From contig CANRQC010000003.1 in the NCBI GenBank assembly GCA_947632695.1, positions 1 through 36,857 on the forward strand: 36,857 nucleotides of DNA, given 5' to 3'. Origin of the DNA: an uncultured Oscillospiraceae bacterium (lineage in GTDB: Bacteria; Bacillota; Clostridia; Oscillospirales; Oscillospiraceae). The stretch's first letter is position 1. The number at the start of each line of letters is the position of its first letter. The position numbers and the translations under genes were made by a program. Below, piece by piece: positions 1-9,723 of this stretch. The notes beneath the pieces are model-generated. The model made no database searches. It had not been told where the DNA came from and worked only from the letters and a program-made list of their open reading frames with translations.

Positions 1-1
1 A

Positions 2-85
2 GCGGCACAGGCATTCCTGGACTTCGCGTCCAGCGAGGAAGCGGAGGAGTACATTACCGCGGCTGGCGCTGTGTATCCGAACTGA
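2..85 (+). CDS. pstS: C-terminal end of phosphate-binding protein PstS (truncated by window start)
   Basis: Frame 2 reads AAQAFLDFASSEEAEEYITAAGAVYPN* immediately before pstC; family from operon context and PBP-like C-terminus. Confidence 0.7.
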   Translation, partial: AAQAFLDFASSEEAEEYITAAGAVYPN

Positions 86-86
86 T

Positions 87-959
87 ATGAAAAAGGCAAA
101 ATTAAAAGCGGTAGAGAGGACCATGCAGGTCCTCTTTACCCTGTGCGGACTGGTGGCGGTGGGGTTTGTCCTGCTCATCACCGTTTACCTTGTCATTTCC
201 GGTATCCCGGCAATTCGGGAGATTGGCCTTTTCAAGTTTCTTTTCGGAAAGACCTGGGCGGCGAGTGGGGATCAGTACGGGATTCTCCCGTTGATCCTTA
301 CATCCATATACGGCACCGCCGGAGCCATCGTCATCGGCGTACCTATCGGCTTTTTCACGGCGGTATTTCTCGCCAAGGTGGCGCCGAAAAGGATCGCGAA
401 TGTCATTCGCCCGGCGGTCAGTCTGCTGGCAGGGATCCCATCGGTGGTCTATGGCCTTGTGGGGATGTGTGTCCTGGTCCCAGCCCTGCGCAGCTGGCTC
501 CATCTGCCCGCCGGGGACAGCCTGCTGGCGGCGATCATTGTATTGGCTGTGATGATCCTGCCCTCCATCATCTCTCTTTCGGAGACGGCGCTGGAAGCGG
601 TGCCGAGAGAGTATGAGGAAGCGTCCCTGGCCCTGGGAGCGACAAAGCTGGAAACCTATTTCCGCGTTTCCGCGACCGCGGCGAAAAGCGGCATCGCCGC
701 GGCGGTGGTGCTGGGGATCGGACGGGCCATCGGGGAGGCCATGGCCATTATGATGGTGGCGGGAAATGTGGCGAATATGCCGGCCCTTACGAAATCGGTG
801 CGGTTTCTCACCACCGGTATCTCCATTGAGCTGAACTACTCCCAAGACGGAAGCTTACAGCGGCAGGCGCTGTTTTCCATCGGGCTTGTGCTGTTCCTCT
901 TTATCATGCTGATCAACGCCTTTTTGAACCTGGTTTTGAAACGGGAGAAGGAGGCTTAA
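87..959 (+). CDS. pstC: Phosphate ABC transporter permease PstC
   Basis: 290 aa polytopic protein with EAA-type loop (EYEEASLALGATKLETYFRV), upstream of pstA/pstB. Confidence 0.93.
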   Translation: MKKAKLKAVERTMQVLFTLCGLVAVGFVLLITVYLVISGIPAIREIGLFKFLFGKTWAASGDQYGILPLILTSIYGTAGAIVIGVPIGFFTAVFLAKVAPKRIANVIRPAVSLLAGIPSVVYGLVGMCVLVPALRSWLHLPAGDSLLAAIIVLAVMILPSIISLSETALEAVPREYEEASLALGATKLETYFRVSATAAKSGIAAAVVLGIGRAIGEAMAIMMVAGNVANMPALTKSVRFLTTGISIELNYSQDGSLQRQALFSIGLVLFLFIMLINAFLNLVLKREKEA

Positions 960-1808
960 ATGAGACGAAAAATCTATGAGATCATAGGCCGTGTCCTTCT
1001 GTACGGGTGTGCGGCGATCACCGTGGGACTGCTCCTGTTTCTGATCGGATATATCCTGTTTCGGGGGATCGGCGGGATCAACTGGCGGTTTTTATCCACC
1101 GCCGAGAGCGTCATCCATGGTACGGTGGGCATTCTTCCGGCCATCAAAAATACGCTTTTTGTAATTATTGTGTCTCTGATCGTGGCGCTTCCTCTGGGCG
1201 TCGGCGCGGCGGTCTATCTCACCGAATATGCCCGGAACCGGCGGTTTGTAGCGGCCATCGAGTTTGCCTCCGAAACGCTGGCGGGGATCCCCTCCATCAT
1301 TTACGCGCTTGTGGGCGTCATTATCTTTTGTACGGCGCTGAAGCTGCAAAAGACGCTGCTGGCCGGTTCCCTGACCCTGGTGATGATGATCCTGCCAACC
1401 ATTATACGGTCCACGCAGGAGAGCTTGAAAACAGTACCCCAGTCCTATCGGGAGGGCGCGCTGGGCCTGGGGAGCGGAAAATGGCACATGATCCGCACGG
1501 TCGTGCTGCCGTCCTCCATCGACGGGATCGTCACGGGATGTATTCTCGCCGTGGGCCGGGTAGTGGGAGAGAGCGCCGTGCTGATGTATACCGCCGGAAT
1601 GAGTATGGCGATGCAGAGCTTCTCCATTGACCGTATTGCCGGCGCTTCGGGCGCCACGCTCACCGTCGCGCTTTACCATTACGCCAAAGAAAACGCGGAT
1701 TTCGCGGTTGCTTTTTCCATTGCGACCATTCTGCTGATCCTGACGGTCATCATCAATTTTTCCGCGAGTTTTCTCGGCAAGAAACTTAAGGAGTGGACCT
1801 ATGGCTGA
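960..1808 (+). CDS. pstA: Phosphate ABC transporter permease PstA
   Basis: 282 aa permease with [22 protein letters not shown] motif; overlaps pstB start. Confidence 0.93.
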   Translation: MRRKIYEIIGRVLLYGCAAITVGLLLFLIGYILFRGIGGINWRFLSTAESVIHGTVGILPAIKNTLFVIIVSLIVALPLGVGAAVYLTEYARNRRFVAAIEFASETLAGIPSIIYALVGVIIFCTALKLQKTLLAGSLTLVMMILPTIIRSTQESLKTVPQSYREGALGLGSGKWHMIRTVVLPSSIDGIVTGCILAVGRVVGESAVLMYTAGMSMAMQSFSIDRIAGASGATLTVALYHYAKENADFAVAFSIATILLILTVIINFSASFLGKKLKEWTYG

Positions 1809-2559
1809 AACCATTCTTTCCGCAAGGAATCTTGACTTTTTTTATGGAGAAACCCACGCCTTGAAGAATATCAGCCTTGATATTCCTGAACACAAGATCA
1901 CGGCGCTGATCGGGCCGTCCGGCTGTGGGAAATCCACATTCCTGCGTACTATCAACCGAATGAACGACCTAATCGAAGGGGTAAAAGTGACCGGTTCTCT
2001 GACCTACCGCGGTCAGGAGATTTATGCGCCGGGTCTGGATGTGACAGAACTTCGCAAGAATATCGGCATGGTATTCCAGAAACCCAACCCGTTTCCCATG
2101 TCCATCTACGACAACGTGGCCTACGGACCCCGCACCCACGGAATCCGTGCGAAAGCCAAGCTGGACGATCTTGTGGAGCAGTCTCTGCGGGACGCGGCGA
2201 TCTGGGACGAAGTAAAGGACCGGCTGAAAAAGAACGCGCTGGGGCTCTCCGGTGGTCAGCAGCAGCGCCTTTGTATCGCCCGCGCCCTGGCGGTCAGGCC
2301 GGATGTCCTCCTGATGGACGAGTCCACCTCGGCTCTGGACCCGATTTCCACTTCCAAGATCGAGGATCTGGCGATGGAGCTGAAAAAAGACTACACCATC
2401 GTGATCGTCACCCACAATATGCAGCAGGCGGTGCGAATTTCGGACAGAACTGCATTCTTCCTTTTGGGGGAGCTGATCGAATACGGAGACACAGAGAAAA
2501 TGTTCTCCCAGCCCGAGGATAAGCGAACCGAGGATTACATCACAGGGAGGTTTGGTTAA
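1801..2559 (+). CDS. pstB: Phosphate ABC transporter ATP-binding protein PstB
   Basis: Walker [10 protein letters not shown], signature LSGGQQQR, Walker B VLLMDEST. Confidence 0.96.
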   Translation: MAETILSARNLDFFYGETHALKNISLDIPEHKITALIGPSGCGKSTFLRTINRMNDLIEGVKVTGSLTYRGQEIYAPGLDVTELRKNIGMVFQKPNPFPMSIYDNVAYGPRTHGIRAKAKLDDLVEQSLRDAAIWDEVKDRLKKNALGLSGGQQQRLCIARALAVRPDVLLMDESTSALDPISTSKIEDLAMELKKDYTIVIVTHNMQQAVRISDRTAFFLLGELIEYGDTEKMFSQPEDKRTEDYITGRFG

Positions 2560-3215
2560 TGAGGACGCGATTTGACGAGCAGCTTAATACATTGGGTCAG
2601 GAGCTTATCAAGATGGGGGCGCTGTGCGAGGAAGTGATTTCTTTGGCGGCTTCCGCCCTCATTCAAAAGGACGACGCCCTGGCGGCGAAGATCGCGCCGC
2701 TGGACCATGAGATCGATGAAAAAGAGCGGCAGATCGAATCCATGTGCCTGCGGCTGCTGCTCCAGCAGCAGCCGGTAGCGCGGGATCTGCGGCAAATATC
2801 CGCTGCCCTGAAAATGGTAACGGATATGGAGCGGATCGGGGATCAGGCGGAGGATATCGCGGAAATTCTGCCGTTTCTGAATGGCAGAACGCTGCCCGAA
2901 CATATCAAAATTCGGGAAATGGCAAGGGGGGCTTCTAAAATGGTAACGGACAGCGTGGACGCCTATGTGAAGCAGGATATAGCCCTTGCCGAAGCGGTCA
3001 TTGCTTCCGACGACATTGTAGACGATTACTTCACCAGCATTAAAAGCAGTTTGATTTCCCTGATCGCGCAAAATCCAACCGAAGGGGAATATGCCCTTGA
3101 CCTTTTGATGGTAGCGAAGTATTTTGAGCGGATCGGGGATCACGCGACGAATATTGCCGGATGGGTGTTGTTTTCTGTCACCGGGGAAAAAGGCGCGCAG
3201 TCACCAGGAGATTGA
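2559..3215 (+). CDS. phoU: Phosphate signalling protein PhoU
   Basis: Helical PhoU repeats (ERIGDQAEDIAE / ERIGDHATNIAGW). Confidence 0.94.
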   Translation: MRTRFDEQLNTLGQELIKMGALCEEVISLAASALIQKDDALAAKIAPLDHEIDEKERQIESMCLRLLLQQQPVARDLRQISAALKMVTDMERIGDQAEDIAEILPFLNGRTLPEHIKIREMARGASKMVTDSVDAYVKQDIALAEAVIASDDIVDDYFTSIKSSLISLIAQNPTEGEYALDLLMVAKYFERIGDHATNIAGWVLFSVTGEKGAQSPGD

Positions 3216-3240
3216 AAAAAGCCAGGAAAGGTGCTATTAT
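3212..3240 (+). promoter_or_regulatory. Candidate sigma70-type promoter for the response regulator
   Basis: TTGAAA-17 nt-TATTAT overlapping the phoU stop. Confidence 0.45.
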
Positions 3241-3279
3241 AGGCTTGCTTTTCTATTCCCTGAAAGGAAGGTGATTTTC

Positions 3280-3948
3280 TTGATTTTCTGTGTAGAAGAT
3301 GATAACGGAATCCGTGACTTAATGATCTATACCTTGAACGCCGCGGGCTTTGAGGCAAAGGGCTTTTCAGATGGAACGGCCTTTTGGGAGGCGCTTCGCG
3401 AGGACACCCCGGAGCTGGTGCTTCTTGATATTATGCTCCCCGGCGAGGACGGTATCAGTATCTTGAAAAGGCTGCGCGCAAGCGGCAATCCAGTGCCGGT
3501 CATCATGGCTACCGCCAAAGGAACCGAATACGACAAGGTGATCGGACTTGACCTCGGCGCGGACGACTATCTATCTAAGCCTTTCGGCATGATGGAAATG
3601 GTGTCCCGTGTAAAAGCGGTCCTCCGCCGCGTTTCTCCTGTTTCTCAAAGCGAGGTATTATCGCACAGCGGGATCCGGATGGACACGGCACAGCACATTG
3701 TAACCGTGGACGGGGCGCGCGTGGAGTTTACCTTTAAGGAATACGAACTGCTCCGCAAATTTATGGAAAATCCCGGTCGGGTGTTTACCCGGGACCAGCT
3801 TCTCACAAGTATATGGGGCGACTCGTTTCTAGGCGAAACCCGCACCGTGGACGTTCATATCGGTACGCTGCGGAGCAAGCTCCTGCGCTGCGGCGACTGC
3901 ATTGAAACCGTGCGAGGCGTTGGCTATCGGTTGGGGGCGGAGAAATGA
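3280..3948 (+). CDS. PhoB/OmpR-family response regulator
   Basis: Receiver (VEDDNGIRDL, LLDIMLPGEDG, K) and winged-helix C-terminus; TTG start with GAAAGGAAGG upstream (223 codons). Confidence 0.9.
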   Translation: MIFCVEDDNGIRDLMIYTLNAAGFEAKGFSDGTAFWEALREDTPELVLLDIMLPGEDGISILKRLRASGNPVPVIMATAKGTEYDKVIGLDLGADDYLSKPFGMMEMVSRVKAVLRRVSPVSQSEVLSHSGIRMDTAQHIVTVDGARVEFTFKEYELLRKFMENPGRVFTRDQLLTSIWGDSFLGETRTVDVHIGTLRSKLLRCGDCIETVRGVGYRLGAEK

Positions 3949-5609
3949 CAAAACGAATTTTCAGATCCATCTGTCTTGTCGCGATAGCTGTTTTTCTCGC
4001 TTCCGTGACGCTCTTTCTCTGGGTACTTTATGATTATTTTGGAAATGTTCAGCGGAATCAACTGAAAACGCAGACGGAGCTGGCAGCGCGGGGCGTCGAG
4101 GCTGTGGGGGCGGAGTATTTTGAGGGACTTTCCCCTAAAGGATACCGCGTCTCATGGATCAGCGCGAACGGCAACGTGCTTTACGACAGTGAAGCGGATT
4201 CCTCTGAAATGGAAAATCACCTTGCCCGTGAGGAAATCAAGGAAGCCCTTGAATCCGGCTACGGCGAGAGCGCCAGGTATTCCGCGACGCTGATGGAACG
4301 CACACTTTACAGCGCGAAAAGGCTGACCGATGGAACAGTCGTCCGGCTTTCTGTCGCGCAAAGTACACTTTTGACGCTGCTTTTAGGAATGACGCAGCCC
4401 ATCATCATGATCGCTGTGATTGCTGTTGTAGTATCTTTCTGGCTGGCACACCGCCTTTCCAAAAACATTACCGCCCCCTTAAATCAGCTCAATTTGGACG
4501 ATCCGCTGAATAATGAAGGATACGACGAACTTTCTCCGCTGCTCCGGCGGATCGACGCCCAGCAGCGCCAGATCCGAGGACAGGAACAGGAACTGCGGCA
4601 AAAGCAGGAGGAATTTGAAGCCGTTACGGAAAATATGGCCGAGGGTATTATTCTTCTGAACACGAAGGGCGTAATTTTAGGAATCAATCGGGCCGCGAGT
4701 ACCCTTTTCGGAACGAACCGAAACGCTATCGGCAAATACATTTTATCGGTCAATCGCAAGCTTGAACTATCGGAGCTTCTTTCGGGGATAGAAAGCGGGG
4801 TACGGAAGGAAAAAACCATAGACTTGAACGGCGGAAAATACCAGCTTGCGTTAAACCCGGTCAGAGAGCGTGATAAAGTATCCGGCGCTGTGCTTCTCAT
4901 GCTTGACGTTACGGAGAAAGAGCAACGCGACGAGATGCGCCGGGAGTTTACGGCGAATGTATCCCATGAACTCAAGACACCGCTGCATACCATCGCGGGG
5001 TGCGCGGAGCTTTTGGAAAACGGCATGGTGCGCCCCGAAGATACGGCGAGGTTCTATTCTCAAATTCGCGGCGAGGCCGGACGCATGATCGCTCTGGTGG
5101 AAGATATTATCCGTCTTTCCCATTTGGACGAGGGGGCGGAGGACATGAAGCGAGAGCGGGTCGATCTTTATGATCTGGCTGCCGAAACAGTGAAGTCCCT
5201 TTCCCGGGAGGCAGAAAGCGCCGGCGTCTCCTTAAGCGTAGAGGGTGAAAGCGCCGCTATAGTAGGCACGCCGCAGCTTCTTGAAAGCATAATTTATAAT
5301 CTCACGGACAACGCGATCAAGTATAACCGACAGGGCGGAACGGTAAAAGTATCGGTAGAATCCCTTTCAGATGGCGTTCGTCTTTCGGTAGCTGATACGG
5401 GGATCGGTATTCCGCCGGAGCATCGGGAGCGCATTTTCGAGCGTTTCTACCGAGTAGACAAAAGCCGCTCCAAAGAGCTTGGCGGCACGGGTTTGGGACT
5501 GTCTATCGTCAAACACGCCGCAAGACTTCATAACGCGAAAATAGAACTGCAAAGCGCAGAGGGTAAAGGCACAACCATCACCGTCATCTTTCCTAAATCT
5601 TCAAAATGA
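3945..5609 (+). CDS. PhoR-type sensor histidine kinase
   Basis: HAMP/PAS region, H-box VSHELKTPLHTIAG, N/G boxes NLTDNAIKYN, ADTGIGIP, GGTGLGLSIVK. Confidence 0.93.
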   Translation: MTKRIFRSICLVAIAVFLASVTLFLWVLYDYFGNVQRNQLKTQTELAARGVEAVGAEYFEGLSPKGYRVSWISANGNVLYDSEADSSEMENHLAREEIKEALESGYGESARYSATLMERTLYSAKRLTDGTVVRLSVAQSTLLTLLLGMTQPIIMIAVIAVVVSFWLAHRLSKNITAPLNQLNLDDPLNNEGYDELSPLLRRIDAQQRQIRGQEQELRQKQEEFEAVTENMAEGIILLNTKGVILGINRAASTLFGTNRNAIGKYILSVNRKLELSELLSGIESGVRKEKTIDLNGGKYQLALNPVRERDKVSGAVLLMLDVTEKEQRDEMRREFTANVSHELKTPLHTIAGCAELLENGMVRPEDTARFYSQIRGEAGRMIALVEDIIRLSHLDEGAEDMKRERVDLYDLAAETVKSLSREAESAGVSLSVEGESAAIVGTPQLLESIIYNLTDNAIKYNRQGGTVKVSVESLSDGVRLSVADTGIGIPPEHRERIFERFYRVDKSRSKELGGTGLGLSIVKHAARLHNAKIELQSAEGKGTTITVIFPKSSK

Positions 5610-5615
5610 CATTAA

Positions 5616-5732
5616 AACAGTGGAAAGCCCGCGGCTTTTCACTTTGAACAATTCACAGTGGATGCTGAAATACACGCCGAAGAAATTGGCCTTGGCAGCC
5701 GGACATATACCCTGGTAAATATTGATGAGTGA
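5616..5732 (+). pseudogene. Short coding-like fragment (…KPAAFHFEQFTVDAEIHAEEIGLGSRTYTLVNIDE*), possible mobile-element gene remnant
   Basis: Open frame between stops with protein-like composition but no start codon/upstream part. Confidence 0.3.
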
Positions 5733-6030
5733 GGTTGTCCTAGTTCTGCAATGGAACCCAAAAGGCATAACCGACCGCCTGTGGGGCCGTGTATCGCCGT
5801 TTGTGGCGATTGTTCCGCAGGGTGGGACAGGACACGGAGAACGGGAAAACGGGCCAATTTGCCCCCGTGTACGGGGAGCCGGGAGAGGCAGTAAATGACA
5901 AATTGGATGGAATCGCGCTGTCCGATTTCGTTGCGGGAATAAGCGCCGGGGTTGCTGTCGCACCCCGGTGCGTTTTGCAGCGGACGGCAATGCCGACCGC
6001 GCAAGGGGTTTGACGGTTTTGCCCAGATAA

Positions 6031-6079
6031 AAAATACGGCGCCGTATTTTCGGCCCTGACGCCGGGATACGGCGCCGTA
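6031..6079. repeat. Two palindromes sharing TACGGCGCCGTA
   Basis: AAAATACGGCGCCGTATTTT at 6031-6050 (perfect 20 bp) and TACGGCGCCGTA at 6068-6079. Confidence 0.9.
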
Positions 6080-6180
6080 ATTCCCAAAACCGCCGATTCT
6101 TCAAGGACTTTTTACGACGCCGCCGCGGGAACAGGGGTGATACTAATGAATAAAGAAACGGCGGCCCATAAAGCTTCAAA

Positions 6181-6223
6181 ACGCGGAGCCGACAGCAGTT
6201 CTAGCCTGCTGTCGGCTCCGCGT
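6181..6223. repeat. Perfect 18-bp-stem hairpin, 7-nt loop
   Basis: ACGCGGAGCCGACAGCAG-TTCTAGC-CTGCTGTCGGCTCCGCGT. Confidence 0.95.
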
Positions 6224-6325
6224 CTATGCGTCCGGCTCGTTTGTGATTATTCTTCGTTGGTAAATGGAGATATAGGAGAACACGTTTCGCCGTGAAACCG
6301 ATTAAGGGAAAAAGGAATTGCCATT

Positions 6326-6781
6326 TCACTGCCTGTTCGCTTTTTTCAATTCCTTTTGGGCGGCTTTAATCACACGCTGTAGCTCGTCAAGCTCCTGTTC
6401 CAGAGCTTCAGCGATATAATCTCCGGTAATCACGGCGGCACGGATCATGCAGGCGGTACTTATAATGGCGTCCTCCACCTCTTTTCCAAGGCCCAGGAGC
6501 TGCAGAGACCCGGTGCCGTTTTCATCGTACAGCACCACGTCCGGAATTCCGTTTTTATCCGTATCTCCGAAGTAGAGATTGAATTCTCCGTCGCCGGTGA
6601 GATCCACCGCCAGCGTGTCGATATCGCCGTCGCCGGTGGTGTCCAGCAGGGCCAGATCCGCCTCCTTGTCTCCGTCAATATCGATCAGGATCTCATCCTT
6701 CCCGCTGCGAAGCAGCGTCTTGTGCCAGTCGCGGTCAAATTTCATTTTGGTTTTCAGTTTTCTCAGGGTTCCCATAGTCAA
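6326..6781 (-). CDS. Small protein with repeated DxDxDG-like (putative Ca-binding) motifs
   Basis: DIDGDKEADL / DTTGDGDIDTL / DLTGDGEFNL / DTDKNGIPDV series followed by helical C-terminus; AGGAGCACTTG upstream of start. Confidence 0.75.
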   Translation of the reverse strand: MTMGTLRKLKTKMKFDRDWHKTLLRSGKDEILIDIDGDKEADLALLDTTGDGDIDTLAVDLTGDGEFNLYFGDTDKNGIPDVVLYDENGTGSLQLLGLGKEVEDAIISTACMIRAAVITGDYIAEALEQELDELQRVIKAAQKELKKANRQ

Positions 6782-6828
6782 GTGCTCCTTTCTTTTATTT
6801 TAGGCTTTTACAGCCTGTTTTATAGGGT

Positions 6829-6990
6829 TATTCTGTCCGCAGCGCGACAACCGGATCTTTCTTCGCGGCGCTTCTGGAGGGGATGATTCCGGCAATCAGC
6901 GTCAGCGCCATGCTGATCGCGATCAAAATGAGCGCGGCAGGCAGCGGCAGGAACGCGCTTAAATTACCGATGCCGGTCAAATGATGCAGA
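6829..6990 (-). pseudogene. C-terminal fragment of MacB/FtsX-like ABC transporter permease
   Basis: Reverse strand reads LHHLTGIGNLSAFLPLPAALILIAISMALTLIAGIIPSRSAAKKDPVVALRTE*; no N-terminal part upstream. Confidence 0.75.
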
Positions 6991-7069
6991 ATTTTGACTT
7001 CCTTTGAAGTGCGGTTCCGATGACTGCAACAGCGGTGGCATCCGTGAAAATCCGATATGGAATCACGCC

Positions 7070-8440
7070 TTACTTCTTACTTTCTTTGGCACACTTGGAA
7101 CAACCGGCACAACTGTCCCAAAGCTCCGTGGCTTTCGGCGTCCACTTTTCGGCATAGCGGGAGGTTTTCTCGCACAGATGCTCGGCGCTTTCCGGGCTTT
7201 GGTAGTCGGTGTTGACCGCGCCTGTCTCACTGACCATTTTCGGAAGAAGATCCGGATTTTCCAGCATGGGACACGGGCGAAGCATATTGTCATTGAAAGG
7301 CTGCCCGTTGTGGTAGGCCATGAACAGAGGGCTTTGGAGCGCGTCCAGAAGGGTCGTGTTGTGGATATTGCAGTTGGAATAGTGGATAAACACGCAGGGC
7401 TCCACATCGCCCTTGGCGTTGATATGCAGATACCGCCTGCCTCCAGCGATACAGCCGCCCACATATTGGCCGTCATTCTGGAAGTCCATGGTGAAAATGG
7501 GCTTCGTTTCACGGAAAGCACGGATGTTGCGCATCACCGTTTCTCGCTGTTCCGGGGTGGGGAGAAGCTCGATGGCCGCATCGTTGCCCACAGGCATATA
7601 GTGGAAGAACCAGCAGAACAGCGCGCCGGATTCGATCAGATAGTCGAAAAATTCCTCGCTGGTGATATCCGCGTAATTTCTGCTGGTGTAGCAGGTGGAG
7701 ATGCCAAAGAGCAGGTGGTGAGACTTCAAAAGCTCCATGGCGCGCTTGACTTTTGCATAGCTTCCCTCTCCACGGCGGCTGTCGTTTGCTTCCTCAAAGC
7801 CCTCCAGAGAGATGGCGGGAACAAAGTTCTTGACCCGCAGCATCTCCTGACAGAACGCTTCATCAATCAGAGTCCCGTTGGTAAAGGACAGGAATTCACA
7901 GTCCGGGTGCATTTCGCACAGCCGGATCAGGTCGGCTTTGCGCACCAGGGGTTCGCCGCCTGTATAGATGTACAGGTACACGCCCAACTCTTTTCCCTGC
8001 CGGATAATGGAGTCAATGGTTTCCAGACTCAGGTTCAGCTTGTGTCCGTATTCCGCCGCCCAGCAGCCGGTGCAGTGCATATTGCAGGCGGAGGTGGGGT
8101 CCAAAAGGATCGCCCAGGGAATATTGCAGCCGTATTTCTCGGCCATTTCGTTCTGCGTGGCGCTCCCTTTCAGGCTGCCGTTAAACAGAAGATTCTGGAA
8201 AAACGCTTTCCGGACGCCGGGATCCAACTCATATGCCTTCAGGATCAGTTGATACCAATTTCCTTTTTCTTCGATGGCTTGACGGACTGCCGCGCGCTGG
8301 CTCTCATACCAGCCGCTGGGGGAATGTCTGTCAACAAACGCCATCAGCTTGGGGATGTTTTCTTCTGGATTGTTTTCCACATAGTTCAGAGCCTGATTGA
8401 TCGCGAAATTCTGCATTGCGGTTTTCAAAGAAGTATTCAT
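7070..8440 (-). CDS. Radical SAM protein with SPASM-like cysteine-rich C-terminus
   Basis: CNMHCTGC (CxxxCxxC), YTGGEPL; likely start MNTSLKTAMQNF at 8440 with GGAAAG RBS; C-terminal Cys clusters incl. CAGCSKC. Confidence 0.9.
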   Translation of the reverse strand: MNTSLKTAMQNFAINQALNYVENNPEENIPKLMAFVDRHSPSGWYESQRAAVRQAIEEKGNWYQLILKAYELDPGVRKAFFQNLLFNGSLKGSATQNEMAEKYGCNIPWAILLDPTSACNMHCTGCWAAEYGHKLNLSLETIDSIIRQGKELGVYLYIYTGGEPLVRKADLIRLCEMHPDCEFLSFTNGTLIDEAFCQEMLRVKNFVPAISLEGFEEANDSRRGEGSYAKVKRAMELLKSHHLLFGISTCYTSRNYADITSEEFFDYLIESGALFCWFFHYMPVGNDAAIELLPTPEQRETVMRNIRAFRETKPIFTMDFQNDGQYVGGCIAGGRRYLHINAKGDVEPCVFIHYSNCNIHNTTLLDALQSPLFMAYHNGQPFNDNMLRPCPMLENPDLLPKMVSETGAVNTDYQSPESAEHLCEKTSRYAEKWTPKATELWDSCAGCSKCAKESKK

Positions 8441-8551
8441 ATTTTTTCTTTCCTTTCTATCACTATTTGAAACGAGAACCGACTCAGCATCCTGAGTTTC
8501 AAGCAAAGTATACTGTGAAAAAACGCGAAAGTCATGGGACAGAAGGGAATG

Positions 8552-8572
8552 CGCGTCCAAATTTCGGACGCG
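8552..8572. promoter_or_regulatory. Inverted repeat in divergent radical SAM / pseudo-radical SAM intergenic region (candidate operator)
   Basis: CGCGTCC-AAATTTC-GGACGCG. Confidence 0.5.
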
Positions 8573-8688
8573 ACGCTGACTTTGTTCCTTTTTTGGACGC
8601 GGCGGGCTGTTTGTCCCTTGCAAGGGGGTGCCATTAAGAGTATGATCCACACAGTAACATCCATGCCTTTTGCGCCACGGAAGGAGCA

Positions 8689-9723
8689 GTGAAAATGGAG
8701 AGCAGTATATCTAAAATATTAGTGGGTTCCATCGTAAAAAGGACACTGAAGGAAATGAAAGAGAACCCGGATCGCGGGATTCGGAATCTTGTGGATATGG
8801 CGCTGCAGTTTTCGGGCGGAAGATTTCAGGAGGATTTTTTTACAACGGCCCAGACCATGCTTCAAAACGAAAACAGCGCTTACTATCAGCTGGTGCGGGA
8901 AGTGGTGACCCATACGGATACCGACCGGCTTTACACCTTCGGAATGAATCTCGGATATAACGGATGCACTGTTGGCGCGCAGCGCATCCGCGAAAATGAG
9001 GAAAACCTGGGGTGCAACATTCCATGGACTGTACCGATCCAGATCAGTACGGACAATTTTGCGGATAAAGAACCAAAGTATCAAGCGGCGATCCGTTCTG
9101 GCGAGAAACTTGGGATTTACTCCTGGATGCTTTTCTGCGGCAGTCAGCCGAAATGTGTTCTGCCGCTTGTAAAAACACACCCGGACAGCGCCTTTTTCCT
9201 GTTCTGCGAACCGGAGGGACTGACTTCTGAATTTCTGGATGAGGCGGCCGAATCCTATAACCTGATGCTGGTCATCCGATATGATGAAGATGCCGGGGAA
9301 TTATATTCTCGGCTCCGTGATTTTGGACTGCTGTATTCCGCATGGTTTTCATACGGCCAAAAGGATTTGCAATCCATTGTAAATGGGGATCTTTTTTACA
9401 GCGTACAGCAATTCTCTCCTGCCTTTACGGTACTCCTGCCGGAACAGGGCTGCCCGGATGCCATTTCGCGGCTTGTCTATCAGACTGTGCAGCAGGCGCG
9501 TAAGGAACAAAGATACCATACCATGCTTTGGGATCTGAAGGGAGACAACAGTACGGTAGATCATATCATTTCCGATGATGTTTGTTGTGTCTTGTTTGAC
9601 ACGGATGGAAACCTGTGCGATTGGAGCGGGCCGGTAAAAAGTGGTCAGTACAATCTTTTTCAAAACGACTTGAAGGATATTTTTGTGCGTGCGTGCCCGA
9701 AGAAAGGATGTCTAGCAGTATGA
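8689..9723 (+). CDS. Radical-SAM-like paralogue lacking the CxxxCxxC motif (putative pseudoenzyme)
   Basis: Co-linear similarity to 7070-8440 product (LGCNIPWTVPIQI ~ YGCNIPWAILLDP; SGEKLGIYSWMLFCGSQP ~ QGKELGVYLYIYTGGEP) with STDNFAD replacing the cluster-binding region. Confidence 0.75.
   Translation: MKMESSISKILVGSIVKRTLKEMKENPDRGIRNLVDMALQFSGGRFQEDFFTTAQTMLQNENSAYYQLVREVVTHTDTDRLYTFGMNLGYNGCTVGAQRIRENEENLGCNIPWTVPIQISTDNFADKEPKYQAAIRSGEKLGIYSWMLFCGSQPKCVLPLVKTHPDSAFFLFCEPEGLTSEFLDEAAESYNLMLVIRYDEDAGELYSRLRDFGLLYSAWFSYGQKDLQSIVNGDLFYSVQQFSPAFTVLLPEQGCPDAISRLVYQTVQQARKEQRYHTMLWDLKGDNSTVDHIISDDVCCVLFDTDGNLCDWSGPVKSGQYNLFQNDLKDIFVRACPKKGCLAV

Noticed and set aside
5601-6179. 192-aa minus-strand ORF and overlapping ORFs in the region after the PhoR-type kinase
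   Set aside because: Basic/low-complexity, run through palindromes, no domain; region better read as degraded mobile DNA
7004-8470. 488-aa plus-strand ORF
   Set aside because: Antisense to the well-supported radical SAM gene and contains no recognisable domain
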